The notes under the pieces were generated by a model that was given only the letters and a program-made list of their open reading frames with translations, made no database searches and had not been told where the DNA came from. A program made the position numbers and the translations under genes. Shown piece by piece: positions 17,043 to 26,380 of a stretch of DNA of 64,000 nucleotides (within the stretch, counting starts at the first letter, position 1; the number at the start of each line of letters is the position of its first letter). This DNA comes from an uncultured Schlesneria sp. (GTDB lineage Bacteria; Planctomycetota; Planctomycetia; Planctomycetales; Planctomycetaceae), in contig CAILLA010000039.1 in assembly GCA_903834925.1 (NCBI GenBank), forward strand, positions 1 through 64,000, given 5' to 3'.

Positions 17043-18269
17043 ATGCCAATTTCCAATTTGCAAAAATGCGTCACTATTCATTTGTTGCTGATTGTGACCG
17101 GATGGGTCGAGCCTAAGTCCTGGGCTGCCGAGTTTGACCACGAAAAACTCGATCAATTACGCCCTGCCATGCAAAAGTATATCGACAATAATACCGTTGC
17201 CGGAGTTGTGGCGGCGGTCGGTTCCCGAGAAGGAATCGTCGTCTCAGAAGCGATTGGCAGACTCAATCGTGAGCAAAAACTTGCGATGCCAATCGATGCC
17301 ACCTTTCGTATCGCATCGATGACCAAGCCAATCACCGCGATTGCGATCATGATGCTGGCCGATGAGGGTCGGTTGTCTGTTGATGACCCGGTCGAAAAGT
17401 ATTTGCCCGAATTCAAGGGCCAACTTTTGTTCGAATCGAAAGAAGGCGACAAGATCGTGCTGAAAAAACCGGCTCGCGCGATCCAAATTCGGGACTTGCT
17501 CACACACACCTCAGGGCTTCCGGGCGGGTTTCCGATTGGGATCTCGGACCTTTATTTTCGTCGGAATTTGACGCTCGGTGAAGCGGTGGCGATCAGCTCG
17601 CAGCGGCCGCTGGAATTTGAGCCTGGCACGAAATGGTCCTATTGTAATGCGGGAATCGATACTCTTGGTCGAATTGTCGAAGTCGTGTCTGAAATGTCTT
17701 TTGAGCAATTTCTCGAAAAGCGATTGTTCCTTCCCTTAGGAATGTTCGATACGACGTTCTATCCCAACTACGAACAACTTCAACGGCTGGCGGCACTTTA
17801 TGAAAGCAAAGATGGCGAGCTGAAACCGACGGGATTCCAGTTACTTGGTCCGACAAAAAATGCCAGGCATCCAATTCCCGCCGGTGGACTTTATTCGACG
17901 GTCCATGACTTAGGACATCTCTATCGAATGATGTTAGCGCGAGGTGCCATCGGCGAACTGAGATTACTGTCGGAAAAGAGCGTCGATGAAATGACCAGAA
18001 TCCAAATTGGCGATCTTTCAGGGGGTTTTACGCCCGGTGTTTCGATGGGATTTGGCTGGCAAGTTACACGTAAGCCGGAAGGGGTTCACTCAATGATGTC
18101 GGCTGGTTCGTTCGGTCACGGAGGGGCATTTGGAACACAAGGCTGGATTGACCCGGTTCAAGACTTCTTCGTTATTCTGTTAATTCAACGAACGGGAATG
18201 CCAAATGCCGATGCATCAGACATCCGACGCGACCTGCAACAAGTCGCAGTTGATGCGTTAAAGAAATAA
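17043..18269 (+). CDS. Exported serine hydrolase (class C beta-lactamase family)
   Basis: A 408-aa member of the beta-lactamase/transpeptidase-like family (Pfam Beta-lactamase). Residues 1-29 form a signal peptide (cleavage after SWAA). The nucleophile motif SMTK is at 92-95 and the YCN motif at 200-202; an HGG motif in FGHGGAFGTQG near the C-terminus takes the third-motif position. All catalytic elements are present, so it is probably an active periplasmic esterase, carboxypeptidase or peptidase. Planctomycetes hold many such proteins, so antibiotic resistance should not be inferred. Confidence 0.9.
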   Translation: MPISNLQKCVTIHLLLIVTGWVEPKSWAAEFDHEKLDQLRPAMQKYIDNNTVAGVVAAVGSREGIVVSEAIGRLNREQKLAMPIDATFRIASMTKPITAIAIMMLADEGRLSVDDPVEKYLPEFKGQLLFESKEGDKIVLKKPARAIQIRDLLTHTSGLPGGFPIGISDLYFRRNLTLGEAVAISSQRPLEFEPGTKWSYCNAGIDTLGRIVEVVSEMSFEQFLEKRLFLPLGMFDTTFYPNYEQLQRLAALYESKDGELKPTGFQLLGPTKNARHPIPAGGLYSTVHDLGHLYRMMLARGAIGELRLLSEKSVDEMTRIQIGDLSGGFTPGVSMGFGWQVTRKPEGVHSMMSAGSFGHGGAFGTQGWIDPVQDFFVILLIQRTGMPNADASDIRRDLQQVAVDALKK

Positions 18270-18308
18270 TCGGAAACAGGAATTGGAAAAGGAACCTGCC
18301 GACATTGT

Positions 18309-19709
18309 CTAACCGCCAATAATCAAAGCCTGATAGGCACCGTCGCCCGGCTCGCCCGGTATGAATTGCTCTTCTTCGACGAGTCTGGCATCGGGAAAAT
18401 ACTTCAAAACCTGTCGAACGATCTGTTCGTTTTCCGCAGCTTCAATACTACAGGTTGAATAAACCAATCTTCCGCCAGCTGCCAATCGCTCCAGTGCTCT
18501 GCCGAGAAGATTGGCTTGAACATTTTTCAGCTCTTCAATCCCGTCTGGCGTGATTCGCCAACGGGCCTCGGGCCGCTTACCCAGGACGCCCGTGTTCGAA
18601 CAGGGGACATCCACCAGAATTGCATCGAAAGGACCAGCGGGGAGACGAAACCCTGGTTCATCGACCAGTTGTGTCCGAATGATGTCGACACCTAGTCGGT
18701 CAGCATTTTCGTCGACGATTTCAAGTCGATCGGAACGAATGTCGGTCGCAACAATCTCTCCATGGTTTTGCATGATTGCCGCAAGATGACAGGTCTTACC
18801 CCCTGGAGCAGCACAGACATCCCAGACCCGCTGGCCCGGCTGGGGCGATAGTCGCCTGGCGGCACAACTGGCAGAGTAATCCTGTACGACAAACCAACCC
18901 TCTTTGTAACCTGCTAATTGATCGACTCGTGAAACATCTTCCACGACGATGGAATCCGTATCAGACAATGGATTTGCGACAACCCCTGTGGATTGAAACG
19001 CATTAAGCACTTGATCAAACGAAGAGCGGATGGAATTCGCTCGTATCATCAGGGGTGGTGTCGCATTGAACCAACCGCAAATTCGGATCAGTTCTGTTGG
19101 CGCAAACCGTTTCGTCCATCGTTCCATCAGCCACAGCGGCATGCTGTAGGCACTGGCAACGTATGCGGGAAGATCCGAAGACGGCTCAAAAAAAACGGGC
19201 TTGGTGAGTTTTCGATGGCGATTATTTCCAACTGGGACGGCCGATGCAGACGGTTCGCTGATGAATTCCTCAGTCGCCATCCGCGTGGCCCCGCGTAACA
19301 CGCCGTTCACAAAGCCGCTCCAGCGCATCCGTCCAGCCCGCTTGCAAAGCTCGACGGTCTCATGGACTGCCGCATGCGCAGGGATTCCGTCGAGAATCAT
19401 GATCTGGTAGATCCCCAGCCGAAGGATCGTCCACAAGGCAACTTCGACCTGGTCAGAGGGTCTTGCAACTAGCGTTCGTAAAATGGCATCGAGCGTTGCC
19501 TGGCGTCGGACGACACCGCAGGCGAGTTCGGTCGCGAGCGCACGTTCGACAGAGGGAAGTCCCGATTCCCGAAACACGCGATCAAGAAGATCGCTGACCC
19601 ACATGCCGCTAACGCGGTGCTCTTCCAGTACGCGTAACGCGGCTTCACGAGCGGTTCGGATTGAAAGCGAAAGTGGTTCGTCGGATATCGGCGGTTGCGA
19701 ATTGTGCAT
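18309..19709 (-). CDS. rsmB: 16S rRNA (cytosine-967-C5)-methyltransferase RsmB
   Basis: An RsmB/Sun homologue of 466 aa that methylates a cytosine of 16S rRNA with S-adenosylmethionine. The N-terminal NusB-like RNA-binding domain spans about 20-150, a linker with the N1 region follows, and the Rossmann methyltransferase domain occupies about 215-466. The SAM site DVCAAPGGK is at 297-305. The two cysteines of the m5C mechanism are C370 in DVPCSNTG and C420 in STCSIEAAEN. The start ATG at 19709 follows CAGGAGAAACT. The gene converges with the serine hydrolase gene, with only 39 bases between. Usual neighbours (fmt, def) are absent. Confidence 0.93.
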   Translation of the reverse strand: MHNSQPPISDEPLSLSIRTAREAALRVLEEHRVSGMWVSDLLDRVFRESGLPSVERALATELACGVVRRQATLDAILRTLVARPSDQVEVALWTILRLGIYQIMILDGIPAHAAVHETVELCKRAGRMRWSGFVNGVLRGATRMATEEFISEPSASAVPVGNNRHRKLTKPVFFEPSSDLPAYVASAYSMPLWLMERWTKRFAPTELIRICGWFNATPPLMIRANSIRSSFDQVLNAFQSTGVVANPLSDTDSIVVEDVSRVDQLAGYKEGWFVVQDYSASCAARRLSPQPGQRVWDVCAAPGGKTCHLAAIMQNHGEIVATDIRSDRLEIVDENADRLGVDIIRTQLVDEPGFRLPAGPFDAILVDVPCSNTGVLGKRPEARWRITPDGIEELKNVQANLLGRALERLAAGGRLVYSTCSIEAAENEQIVRQVLKYFPDARLVEEEQFIPGEPGDGAYQALIIGG

Positions 19710-19882
19710 AGTTTCTCCTGTTAAGCCGCGAGAGCATGACAGCGTCGACGCAAAAAGTCCAAGATTCCGACAGAAAGCCTGTCAGTGTCCCATTCGTTCG
19801 TTGTTTCTGATATACTATGGCCTTCGGTGACAAGAATGTCGCTATGACGGATTGCGACGGCGCACAAAGCGAAAGGAAACCT

Positions 19883-20152
19883 ATGGCAAAGCAATGGTTA
19901 AAGCGATTAACCGTAGAGCAGGCGGAAGCAGACAATTCGGGTGAAACCGGCAGCAATGTCGTTCCTTTCGGTGTAAAAAACTCAGAATGGGTCCGATTAG
20001 TTTCAAAAATTCGTGATGGCGACCAGTTGTACGCCTATCGAGAATCGCCTCCACGACATAGCCGGGCGTTCAAAAACGCAATCCCCTCCGAAGGTGTTGC
20101 TCTCGTTCGCGATGGCGATGTCGTGGCACAAGTCGCCACTCGAGGTCGTTAG
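19883..20152 (+). CDS. Small hypothetical protein upstream of fhcA
   Basis: An 89-aa protein that I do not recognise. It has no signal peptide or membrane segment. The C-terminal half reads as a compact domain with GDQLYAYRE, GVALVRDGDVVAQ and ATRGR. The ATG at 19883 is chosen because AAAGGAAA lies 6-9 bases upstream; an in-frame ATG at 19817 lacks such a site. Only 18 bases separate it from fhcA, so the two are probably cotranscribed. Confidence 0.65.
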   Translation: MAKQWLKRLTVEQAEADNSGETGSNVVPFGVKNSEWVRLVSKIRDGDQLYAYRESPPRHSRAFKNAIPSEGVALVRDGDVVAQVATRGR

Positions 20153-20170
20153 GTATGCCGTTGAGCTGAA

Positions 20171-21838
20171 ATGGCCACGCTTCTCATTAGAAATGGCACC
20201 GTTTACGACCCGGCTCATGCCATTTCCGGTGCCTGTCGAGATATTTGGGTCGTAGACGGGACGATCGACGCTGCTCCTGTCGATTCCACCGTTCGAGCGG
20301 ATCGAGTGATTGATGCTTCCGGGCTTGTCGTCATGCCCGGCGGCATCGACATGCACTGTCACATTGCGGGTCCAAAGGTCAACGCGGCGAGAAAAATGCT
20401 CCCTGAAGACAGGCGGCATGCAAAACCGATGCTGCGGACCGAAATCACCCGTTCGGGAACGATCGGCAGCGTACCAAGCACATTCACGACGGGATACCTC
20501 TACGCCGGAATGGGCTATACAACGGCATTCGATGCCGCGATCCCACCATTGACGGCTCGGCATGCCCATGAAGAGTTTCATGATACGCCGATGATTGACA
20601 AAGGATTTCTCGTCCTGGCGGGAAACAATCATTTTGTCATGCAACGGATCAAAGAAGATGAACCGAAGCTCGTTCAGGCCTATCTTGGATGGCTGATGCA
20701 TGCGACCAAAGGGTACGGTATCAAGATCGTCAATCCGGGCGGCGTCGAGAACTGGAAGTGCCGAGCGAATGGAAACGTGAAGACTCTTGACGACATTGTC
20801 CACGGATTCGATATCACGCCGCGAGATATCTTGCGATCCGTGGCAACTGCGGTCGATGAACTTGGTCTTCCCCATCCCGTTCATATCCACGGCAATAATC
20901 TTGGTCTTCCCGGAAATTCTTGGACAACACTGGAAACGATGAAGGCATTGGAAGGTCACCGGGGCCATTTAACTCATATTCAGTTTCACAGCTACGGGGG
21001 AGACCCCGATGATCAGTCAACGTTTCGGTCAGACGTTCCTCGACTCGCTGATTACATTAACCAGCATTCGAATCTGACGATCGACGTCGGTCAGGTGATG
21101 TTTGGACCAACAATTTCCATGACCGGGGACGGGCCGCTTGGTTATTACCTGCATCGGGTGATGGGTGGCAAGTGGTTTAGCGGGGATATCGAACAGGAGG
21201 CCGGCTGTGGTATTGTCCCCATCACTTATAAAGAAAAAAGCTTTGTCCACGCTTTGCAGTGGGCGGTTGGGCTTGAGTGGTATTTATTAATCGAAGACCC
21301 GTGGAAAGTTGCCATGAGCACCGATCATCCCAATGGTGCTTCGTTCCTGGCTTATCCTCAGATCATCGCACTGTTAATGGACCGATCACGACGTGAGGAA
21401 GCCATTGCACGGCTGCCTGCCCGAGTCCGTGAGACCACAGTTCTTAGCCAACTGACACGCGAATACACTCTGGACGAAATCGCGATTATTACGCGAGCCG
21501 CACCTGCCAGAATGCTTGGTCTCACCCGTAAAGGTCACCTTGGCTCCGGTGCCGATGCGGATATCACGATTTATACCCCGGATCAAGACATCGAACGGAT
21601 GTTCGAATTGCCTCGCTTTGTCATCAAGGCCGGGAAAATCCTGATTGAACAAGGCGAAATTCGCCGGACGATCGAAGGGGTCACTCTGCAAACCGCTCCA
21701 GATTACGATGACGCGGTGATCCCTTCAATCCGCAAATGGTTTGAAGCAAGTTACACGGTCCAATATCGAAATTACATCGTTGAAGATCACGAGGTCGGGC
21801 CGACGGTGGTGGAACCGTCGACCTTCAACCAAAAGTAA
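20171..21838 (+). CDS. fhcA: Formyltransferase/hydrolase complex subunit A (formylmethanofuran dehydrogenase subunit A homologue)
   Basis: A 555-aa amidohydrolase-superfamily protein matching FwdA/FhcA. In bacteria with the tetrahydromethanopterin C1 pathway, FhcA is the hydrolase subunit of the complex that transfers the formyl group from formyl-H4MPT and releases formate during formaldehyde oxidation. The metal-binding HCH motif is at residues 62-64, and IKIVNPGGVENWK carries the region of the carboxylated lysine. Length is that of the family. Planctomycetes are known for H4MPT-linked C1 genes, usually spread around the genome. The partner genes fhcB, fhcC and fhcD are not in this window. 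Confidence 0.9.
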   Translation: MATLLIRNGTVYDPAHAISGACRDIWVVDGTIDAAPVDSTVRADRVIDASGLVVMPGGIDMHCHIAGPKVNAARKMLPEDRRHAKPMLRTEITRSGTIGSVPSTFTTGYLYAGMGYTTAFDAAIPPLTARHAHEEFHDTPMIDKGFLVLAGNNHFVMQRIKEDEPKLVQAYLGWLMHATKGYGIKIVNPGGVENWKCRANGNVKTLDDIVHGFDITPRDILRSVATAVDELGLPHPVHIHGNNLGLPGNSWTTLETMKALEGHRGHLTHIQFHSYGGDPDDQSTFRSDVPRLADYINQHSNLTIDVGQVMFGPTISMTGDGPLGYYLHRVMGGKWFSGDIEQEAGCGIVPITYKEKSFVHALQWAVGLEWYLLIEDPWKVAMSTDHPNGASFLAYPQIIALLMDRSRREEAIARLPARVRETTVLSQLTREYTLDEIAIITRAAPARMLGLTRKGHLGSGADADITIYTPDQDIERMFELPRFVIKAGKILIEQGEIRRTIEGVTLQTAPDYDDAVIPSIRKWFEASYTVQYRNYIVEDHEVGPTVVEPSTFNQK

Positions 21839-21864
21839 CGGGTATCAATACGGCATCCAAGACT

Positions 21865-23316
21865 TCAAAACTCAATTTGATACTTCTCGGTCATCGATCG
21901 ACGAACCGACACAAGACCGTCTTCGATCTGCTTCCATTCCGAAAACCGTACTTGTTTCGACCTTTGATTTTCCTCGGCGTCAACCGCACCGTCTCTCAAT
22001 CCAATCACCGACTGTTGCCAATCACCTCCGAAAGGACCAAAACCGCCGCCGAAGTTTTGTGCTCCAGCAGACTGTTGCTGCTGTCGGGTTCCCGCCTGGA
22101 TTTTGCTCATTCGATGCGTTTGCGCCTGATACCGAAGGGAACCGCTAACGTTCGCCCCAAAGTTGAGCAACGCCGGATCGACGTTCAGCATTGGCAGGTC
22201 GTCAATCTTTCGCGCGTATCGTTCGAAATGTAATGCATGATTGTCTCGTTCCTTTTTCAGCGTCGTCCGCAAATCATTGAGCAGCACCTGCACGGATTTG
22301 CAATAACTCAGCGACGTTCTTGCCATGCGATCATTCGCCGTCGATGCACTTTGAGAATTGGAAGAACTCGCCGAAATCGCTTGAGTAATCGACGGAGGTT
22401 CGAGTATCGAGAGCATTTCGCGGGCTTCACCCTGTGAAACACCGCCGGTGCCAGTGACCCGACTGCCGTTGATGGTCCATTTCCACCCTTGGATATCTTC
22501 GGACGCAGCACCCACGCGATTCATCACTGCGGCCACCAATTTCTCAAGGACTGGCTTTAGCACGGTGGCGTCTTTGCCAAATTCGAGTATCGCCGTCCCT
22601 TTCCGTTCGGTATCAACGGCAATAGCGATGGTGATCCCCTTGACGGTTTCGAGGACCTCCGCCGCACTCTTTGAAGCAGAGTCGGAACTGAACCAACCGG
22701 TTGATTTCAATTCCTGTCTGATTTCCTCTGCGGAAAAGTTGTCTTGCAAATCGATTGCCAGAAGGAACTGAGCAGAATTCTCTTTAGAATTCATAGCTGA
22801 TCGCAAATAGGGCGAAAGTCGGTTTCCTCCCAACGTCGGGCCATTCTTTAACCACCGGGACATGATCTGGCGGCTGGAAGATTCACTGACCAGCCAACTT
22901 CCATCACCCGCATCAACCACGTAGCCGTCGTTCCCGAATTGCGTGCTTGGTTTTCCTGCAAAGGTGCTGATAGGCATCCAAGCCGACAATTTTTCTAAGG
23001 TCAATTGAGCATCAGGGACAACCACCGAATATTTTCGAAGTGATTTCAAATTGTCAGAAAGTTCCAGTTCGGCTCCGACCAGGATTTGTTTCGTGCCCGG
23101 CGGAATGAAGGATTCCTGTTGGATAAAGGACTCTGTTGCCTTCTTGATCCAGCCCTCTTTTCGGGCGAGAGGGGTCTGATAAACCTCTGCCACATTGATC
23201 CGAGCAACTGCGTTAACTTCCGCTGGCAGCCATGCCAGTGGATCTGCAGCGACCCCTTCAACAGTCAGCCATCCGAGAAGAGCGACTGACATCAATAACC
23301 GGAAAACTCGCATCAT
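21865..23316 (-). CDS. Exported hypothetical protein
   Basis: A 483-aa protein not assigned to a named family. Residues 1-22 form a signal peptide (MMRVFRLLMS..., cleavage after GVAA). The mature part begins with a compact domain (DPLAWLPAEVNAVARINV) of a type common in planctomycete periplasmic proteins; a Gln/Gly-rich stretch (TRQQQQSAGAQNFGGG) lies near the C-terminus. The start is one of two tandem ATG codons (23316 or 23313) after CGAGGAACA; an upstream in-frame TTG has less support. The gene converges with fhcA, leaving 26 bases between. No catalytic motif is evident. Confidence 0.75.
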   Translation of the reverse strand: MMRVFRLLMSVALLGWLTVEGVAADPLAWLPAEVNAVARINVAEVYQTPLARKEGWIKKATESFIQQESFIPPGTKQILVGAELELSDNLKSLRKYSVVVPDAQLTLEKLSAWMPISTFAGKPSTQFGNDGYVVDAGDGSWLVSESSSRQIMSRWLKNGPTLGGNRLSPYLRSAMNSKENSAQFLLAIDLQDNFSAEEIRQELKSTGWFSSDSASKSAAEVLETVKGITIAIAVDTERKGTAILEFGKDATVLKPVLEKLVAAVMNRVGAASEDIQGWKWTINGSRVTGTGGVSQGEAREMLSILEPPSITQAISASSSNSQSASTANDRMARTSLSYCKSVQVLLNDLRTTLKKERDNHALHFERYARKIDDLPMLNVDPALLNFGANVSGSLRYQAQTHRMSKIQAGTRQQQQSAGAQNFGGGFGPFGGDWQQSVIGLRDGAVDAEENQRSKQVRFSEWKQIEDGLVSVRRSMTEKYQIEF

Positions 23317-23509
23317 TGTTCCTCGATGAACAAGGTGGGGCAATCAGCAGAAATCATTGATCTGAACGGCACAAAAGCATGACAGTTCCGCAATTGTTAT
23401 GCAATCAAAACGAATTGGGGGTTGTGTTCGGTCGGGAGAGATACGCAAAATGGGAAGTATGTTCGTGACGTACCGGTAAGTGAATTCTGTTTGAGTAGAA
23501 AGTCTTGTT

Positions 23510-24301
23510 ATGATGCGAAAGTTTGTTAATTTTACGAGTACTCTCGTTGTGGTACTCAGCATCGTTGCTGCCACACAGGTTGCCAATGCCCAGTTTTTTG
23601 CAGGCTCTTCCTGCTGTGGTCAATCTGGTTACTCTAGTTACACGCCATCAAGCAGTTATGGCTACGGGTATGCTCCATCGAGTGGTTGTTACGGAGGCGG
23701 ATCAATCGTTAGTTCTTCGGGGTGTTCGGGAGCGTATGGCAGTTACGGCAGACCCGTTAACTACGATACTTATGGGATCCCAGCTTGTAACACGGGTTGC
23801 TACGGGACAAGTAGCTATTCCAGCACAGGTTGCGGCCTATTTGGACATCGACTTTTCGCCCGAAGCAGTTATTCAAGCTATGCGATGGGATACCCCAGTT
23901 GTGCCCCTTATTCCGGCTGTTCCACCTATGGTGGTTATGCCGTGAGCAGCGGTTGTGGTTACGGATGTGCCAGCGGAGGACTTCTTGGCTGCCGACACCG
24001 CGCTCGTTGCGGAACTCCTCGAACCTCGTCCTGCTGCCTGTTATCAAACAACTATAGCTATATTGGGACTACAGCGGCTTGCTGCACTCCGATGCCAAAC
24101 ATTTCCAGCTGCATGTCATGTGGGGGTTACACGGCTCAACCGGAATACTCGACGTCAGCACCTGTTGTCTTGAGTCCCACTCCTTCCCCAACAACCGTCA
24201 CAAAACCAACACCTGAAGCTGAAAAGGCAGCACCGAATCCAGCACCACCTGAAGAACCAAAGTCAGACACAACGGCCCCTGCACCGACGCCTGGTACATA
24301 A
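23510..24301 (+). CDS. Secreted Ser/Gly/Tyr/Cys-rich protein
   Basis: A 263-aa secreted protein of unknown function. A signal peptide (1-27, cleavage after ANA) is followed by a low-complexity region rich in Ser, Gly, Tyr and Cys (SSCCGQSGYSSY, then repeated SSGC and YGSYG patterns) to about residue 210, and a Pro/Thr/Glu tail. Cysteines often come singly after Gly or Ser and could form many disulfides, as in cell-wall or matrix proteins of planctomycetes, which are known to have Cys-rich proteinaceous envelopes. That link is inference. The gene has its own promoter region and ends before two hairpins. Confidence 0.75.
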   Translation: MMRKFVNFTSTLVVVLSIVAATQVANAQFFAGSSCCGQSGYSSYTPSSSYGYGYAPSSGCYGGGSIVSSSGCSGAYGSYGRPVNYDTYGIPACNTGCYGTSSYSSTGCGLFGHRLFARSSYSSYAMGYPSCAPYSGCSTYGGYAVSSGCGYGCASGGLLGCRHRARCGTPRTSSCCLLSNNYSYIGTTAACCTPMPNISSCMSCGGYTAQPEYSTSAPVVLSPTPSPTTVTKPTPEAEKAAPNPAPPEEPKSDTTAPAPTPGT

Positions 24302-24330
24302 GCCGCCAGTCGATTTTCTCTGGGAAAATG

Positions 24331-24367
24331 AAAGTGATCGAGTGGAAAATACCCGCTCGATCACTTT
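24331..24367. terminator. Hairpin downstream of the Cys-rich protein gene
   Basis: A 12-bp perfect stem, AAAGTGATCGAG with CTCGATCACTTT (24331-24342 with 24356-24367). Only a short T-run follows, so termination is likely but less certain than at 24473. Confidence 0.6.
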
Positions 24368-24472
24368 AGGGTTTGATGTTGAGACCAGCTATGATCGAAG
24401 ACGCATTTCACAGACCGCATTGATTTGTCCCGTCGAAGACAACACAACTTTGGTTCGCTGAAACAGGTTTTA

Positions 24473-24509
24473 AAAGAGCTGGCAGGAGTACAAATCCTGC
24501 CAGCTCTTT
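24473..24509. terminator. Bidirectional terminator between the Cys-rich gene and the sulfatase
   Basis: A perfect 15-bp stem (24473-24487 with 24495-24509) with loop GTACAAA; the A/T-rich ends suit termination on both strands. It lies between convergent genes. Confidence 0.88.
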
Positions 24510-24533
24510 CTTATATTCCAATCAATCGCGTTT

Positions 24534-26333
24534 CTATTTGCTTTGGCCTTCCGACAATTTCTGCAGCACTTCATCGACATTAAAACTGGCTGCTTTCTGT
24601 CGCTGAGGGAATTCCTTAAATGTCATCAGGAACTTTCCAACACCTTCCTGGACCGGAACCAGAAGGAAGGCATGATCCATCAACCAGTCGTAATACGTGT
24701 TGGAGGTAATGTCCGCCCGTTCGTACGGGTCTGAACGAAGATTAAAGATTTTTGGGACACGTAACGCCGTAAAGGGCTCTGCCCAGACTCTTAGCGTTCC
24801 CGTTGCTCGTTGTTCCATAAAGACAAACTTCCAATTGTCATACCTCAAGCCTGTCAATTGCTGGTCGTCATTGCAATAAATGAACGACTCTCGCGGGCTT
24901 TTGTCAGCTTTACCAGTGAGGTAAGGAACTAGATTGTATCCATCAAGATGGACTTTAAAGGTTGTTTCGCCAATTTTATGACCGGTCAGCAATTTCTGAG
25001 TGATATCATCACTTCCTGCGATCGCCAAAATTGTTGGTAACCAATCATGATGGCCCACAATCTGGTTGGAAACGCTTCCTGACTTGATCTTGCCGGGCCA
25101 GCGGACCATGCAAGGAACACGATAAGCACCTTCCCAGTTCGAGTTTTTTTCATTCCGAAACGGGGTCATCGCGCTGTCTGGCCAGCTATTCAAGTGCGGC
25201 CCGTTATCTGTGCTGTACATCACAAACGTGTTGTCCGCAACACCGGCATCGTCCAGTCCCTTCAGGACGGTACCGACGTTTTTGTCATGATCGATCATGG
25301 CGTCGGCATATTCGCTCAGCCAACGACCTGACTGTCCCTTGCTCTCTGCCTTCACATGAGTGCGGAAATGCATATGAGTGAAGTTTACCCAGACGAAGAA
25401 CGGCTTGTCTGCCTTGGCCTGACGTTTAATGAAGTCAACAGACCGGTCTGCGACATCGTCGTCGATCGTCTCCATTCTCTTCTTTGTCAGCGGACCCGTA
25501 TCTTTGATGATCTGCTTGCCGACCTTACCGAATCGTGGTTCGTCAGTCGGGTCATCCTTGTCCGACGCCTTGCAGTCTAATACGCCACGCGGGCCATATC
25601 GTGCCCGGAACGCGGGATCTTTCGGGTAGTCAGGAAGTTCAGGCTCTTCTTCGGCGTTCAGGTGGTAAAGATTTCCATAGAATTCGTCGAAACCATGAAC
25701 CGTTGGCAGGAATTCATTGCGATCACCAAGATGGTTCTTGCCGAACTGACCGCTGACGTAACCAAGCGGCTTCAGAAGCTCTGCAATCGTCGGGTCTTCT
25801 TTGCGCAGGCCGAGGGTCGCTCCTGGCAGACCGACTTTTGTAAGGCCCGTCCTCAGACCGTGCTGCCCCGTAATAAATGACGCACGCCCGGCAGTGCAAC
25901 TTTGCTCAGCATAATAGTCGGTAAAGATCATCCCTTCTTTAGCGACACGATCGATGTTGGGAGTCCGATATCCCATCAGACCCATGGTATAGGCGCTGAT
26001 GTTCGACTGACCAATATCATCACCCCAGATGATGCAGATATTTGGCTTCTTGCCCGATTGAGCCAGTGATGCCGCAACCAGTTGATTATGGCTAAGAATT
26101 GCTAGTTGATCAGCACGGCTTAACCCTTCCGAACAACAGGCAGGAGCTGCGTTAGCAGAAGTCGGAGCGGGGAGCTCGACACCATGAGTTTTGGCAACTT
26201 CTGGCTTTGGCGCTGCACTGGACGAAGAGGCGGCTTTGGCGGGCAGATGAAAATCCGCTGTTGCAGCGCCGTAACCGACAAGGGCACCAATTGCCATCGT
26301 CAGGATTGATGATGACAGTAACCGTTTCGACAT
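24534..26333 (-). CDS. Type I sulfatase (arylsulfatase family), paralogue 1
   Basis: A 599-aa formylglycine-dependent sulfatase that would hydrolyse sulfate esters. The active-site motif is CTAGR with Cys146 as the residue converted to formylglycine. The metal-ligand Asp pair is at 105-106 (WGDDIG), and other family motifs (FGKNHLGD, STDNGPH) follow. The N-terminus is a single hydrophobic segment (8-24) without a clear cleavage site. An unusual region with Cys66-Cys67 and SRADQLAILSHNQLVAASL, shared with the sulfatase at 44789, precedes the catalytic domain. AGGAG precedes the ATG. The neighbouring FGE gene on the same strand likely matures it. The substrate is unknown. Confidence 0.93.
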   Translation of the reverse strand: MSKRLLSSSILTMAIGALVGYGAATADFHLPAKAASSSSAAPKPEVAKTHGVELPAPTSANAAPACCSEGLSRADQLAILSHNQLVAASLAQSGKKPNICIIWGDDIGQSNISAYTMGLMGYRTPNIDRVAKEGMIFTDYYAEQSCTAGRASFITGQHGLRTGLTKVGLPGATLGLRKEDPTIAELLKPLGYVSGQFGKNHLGDRNEFLPTVHGFDEFYGNLYHLNAEEEPELPDYPKDPAFRARYGPRGVLDCKASDKDDPTDEPRFGKVGKQIIKDTGPLTKKRMETIDDDVADRSVDFIKRQAKADKPFFVWVNFTHMHFRTHVKAESKGQSGRWLSEYADAMIDHDKNVGTVLKGLDDAGVADNTFVMYSTDNGPHLNSWPDSAMTPFRNEKNSNWEGAYRVPCMVRWPGKIKSGSVSNQIVGHHDWLPTILAIAGSDDITQKLLTGHKIGETTFKVHLDGYNLVPYLTGKADKSPRESFIYCNDDQQLTGLRYDNWKFVFMEQRATGTLRVWAEPFTALRVPKIFNLRSDPYERADITSNTYYDWLMDHAFLLVPVQEGVGKFLMTFKEFPQRQKAASFNVDEVLQKLSEGQSK

Positions 26334-26380
26334 GAAACTCTCCTAACAGGGGACCAAAAAACCGACGCGGAATCGGGCTA

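Noticed and set aside
17043-18269. Antibiotic-resistance beta-lactamase
   Set aside because: The family includes many esterases and peptidases; nothing in the sequence or context points to resistance.
20003-20968. 321-codon minus-strand frame opposite fhcA
   Set aside because: Fully covered by fhcA with intact metal-site motifs; no matching family.
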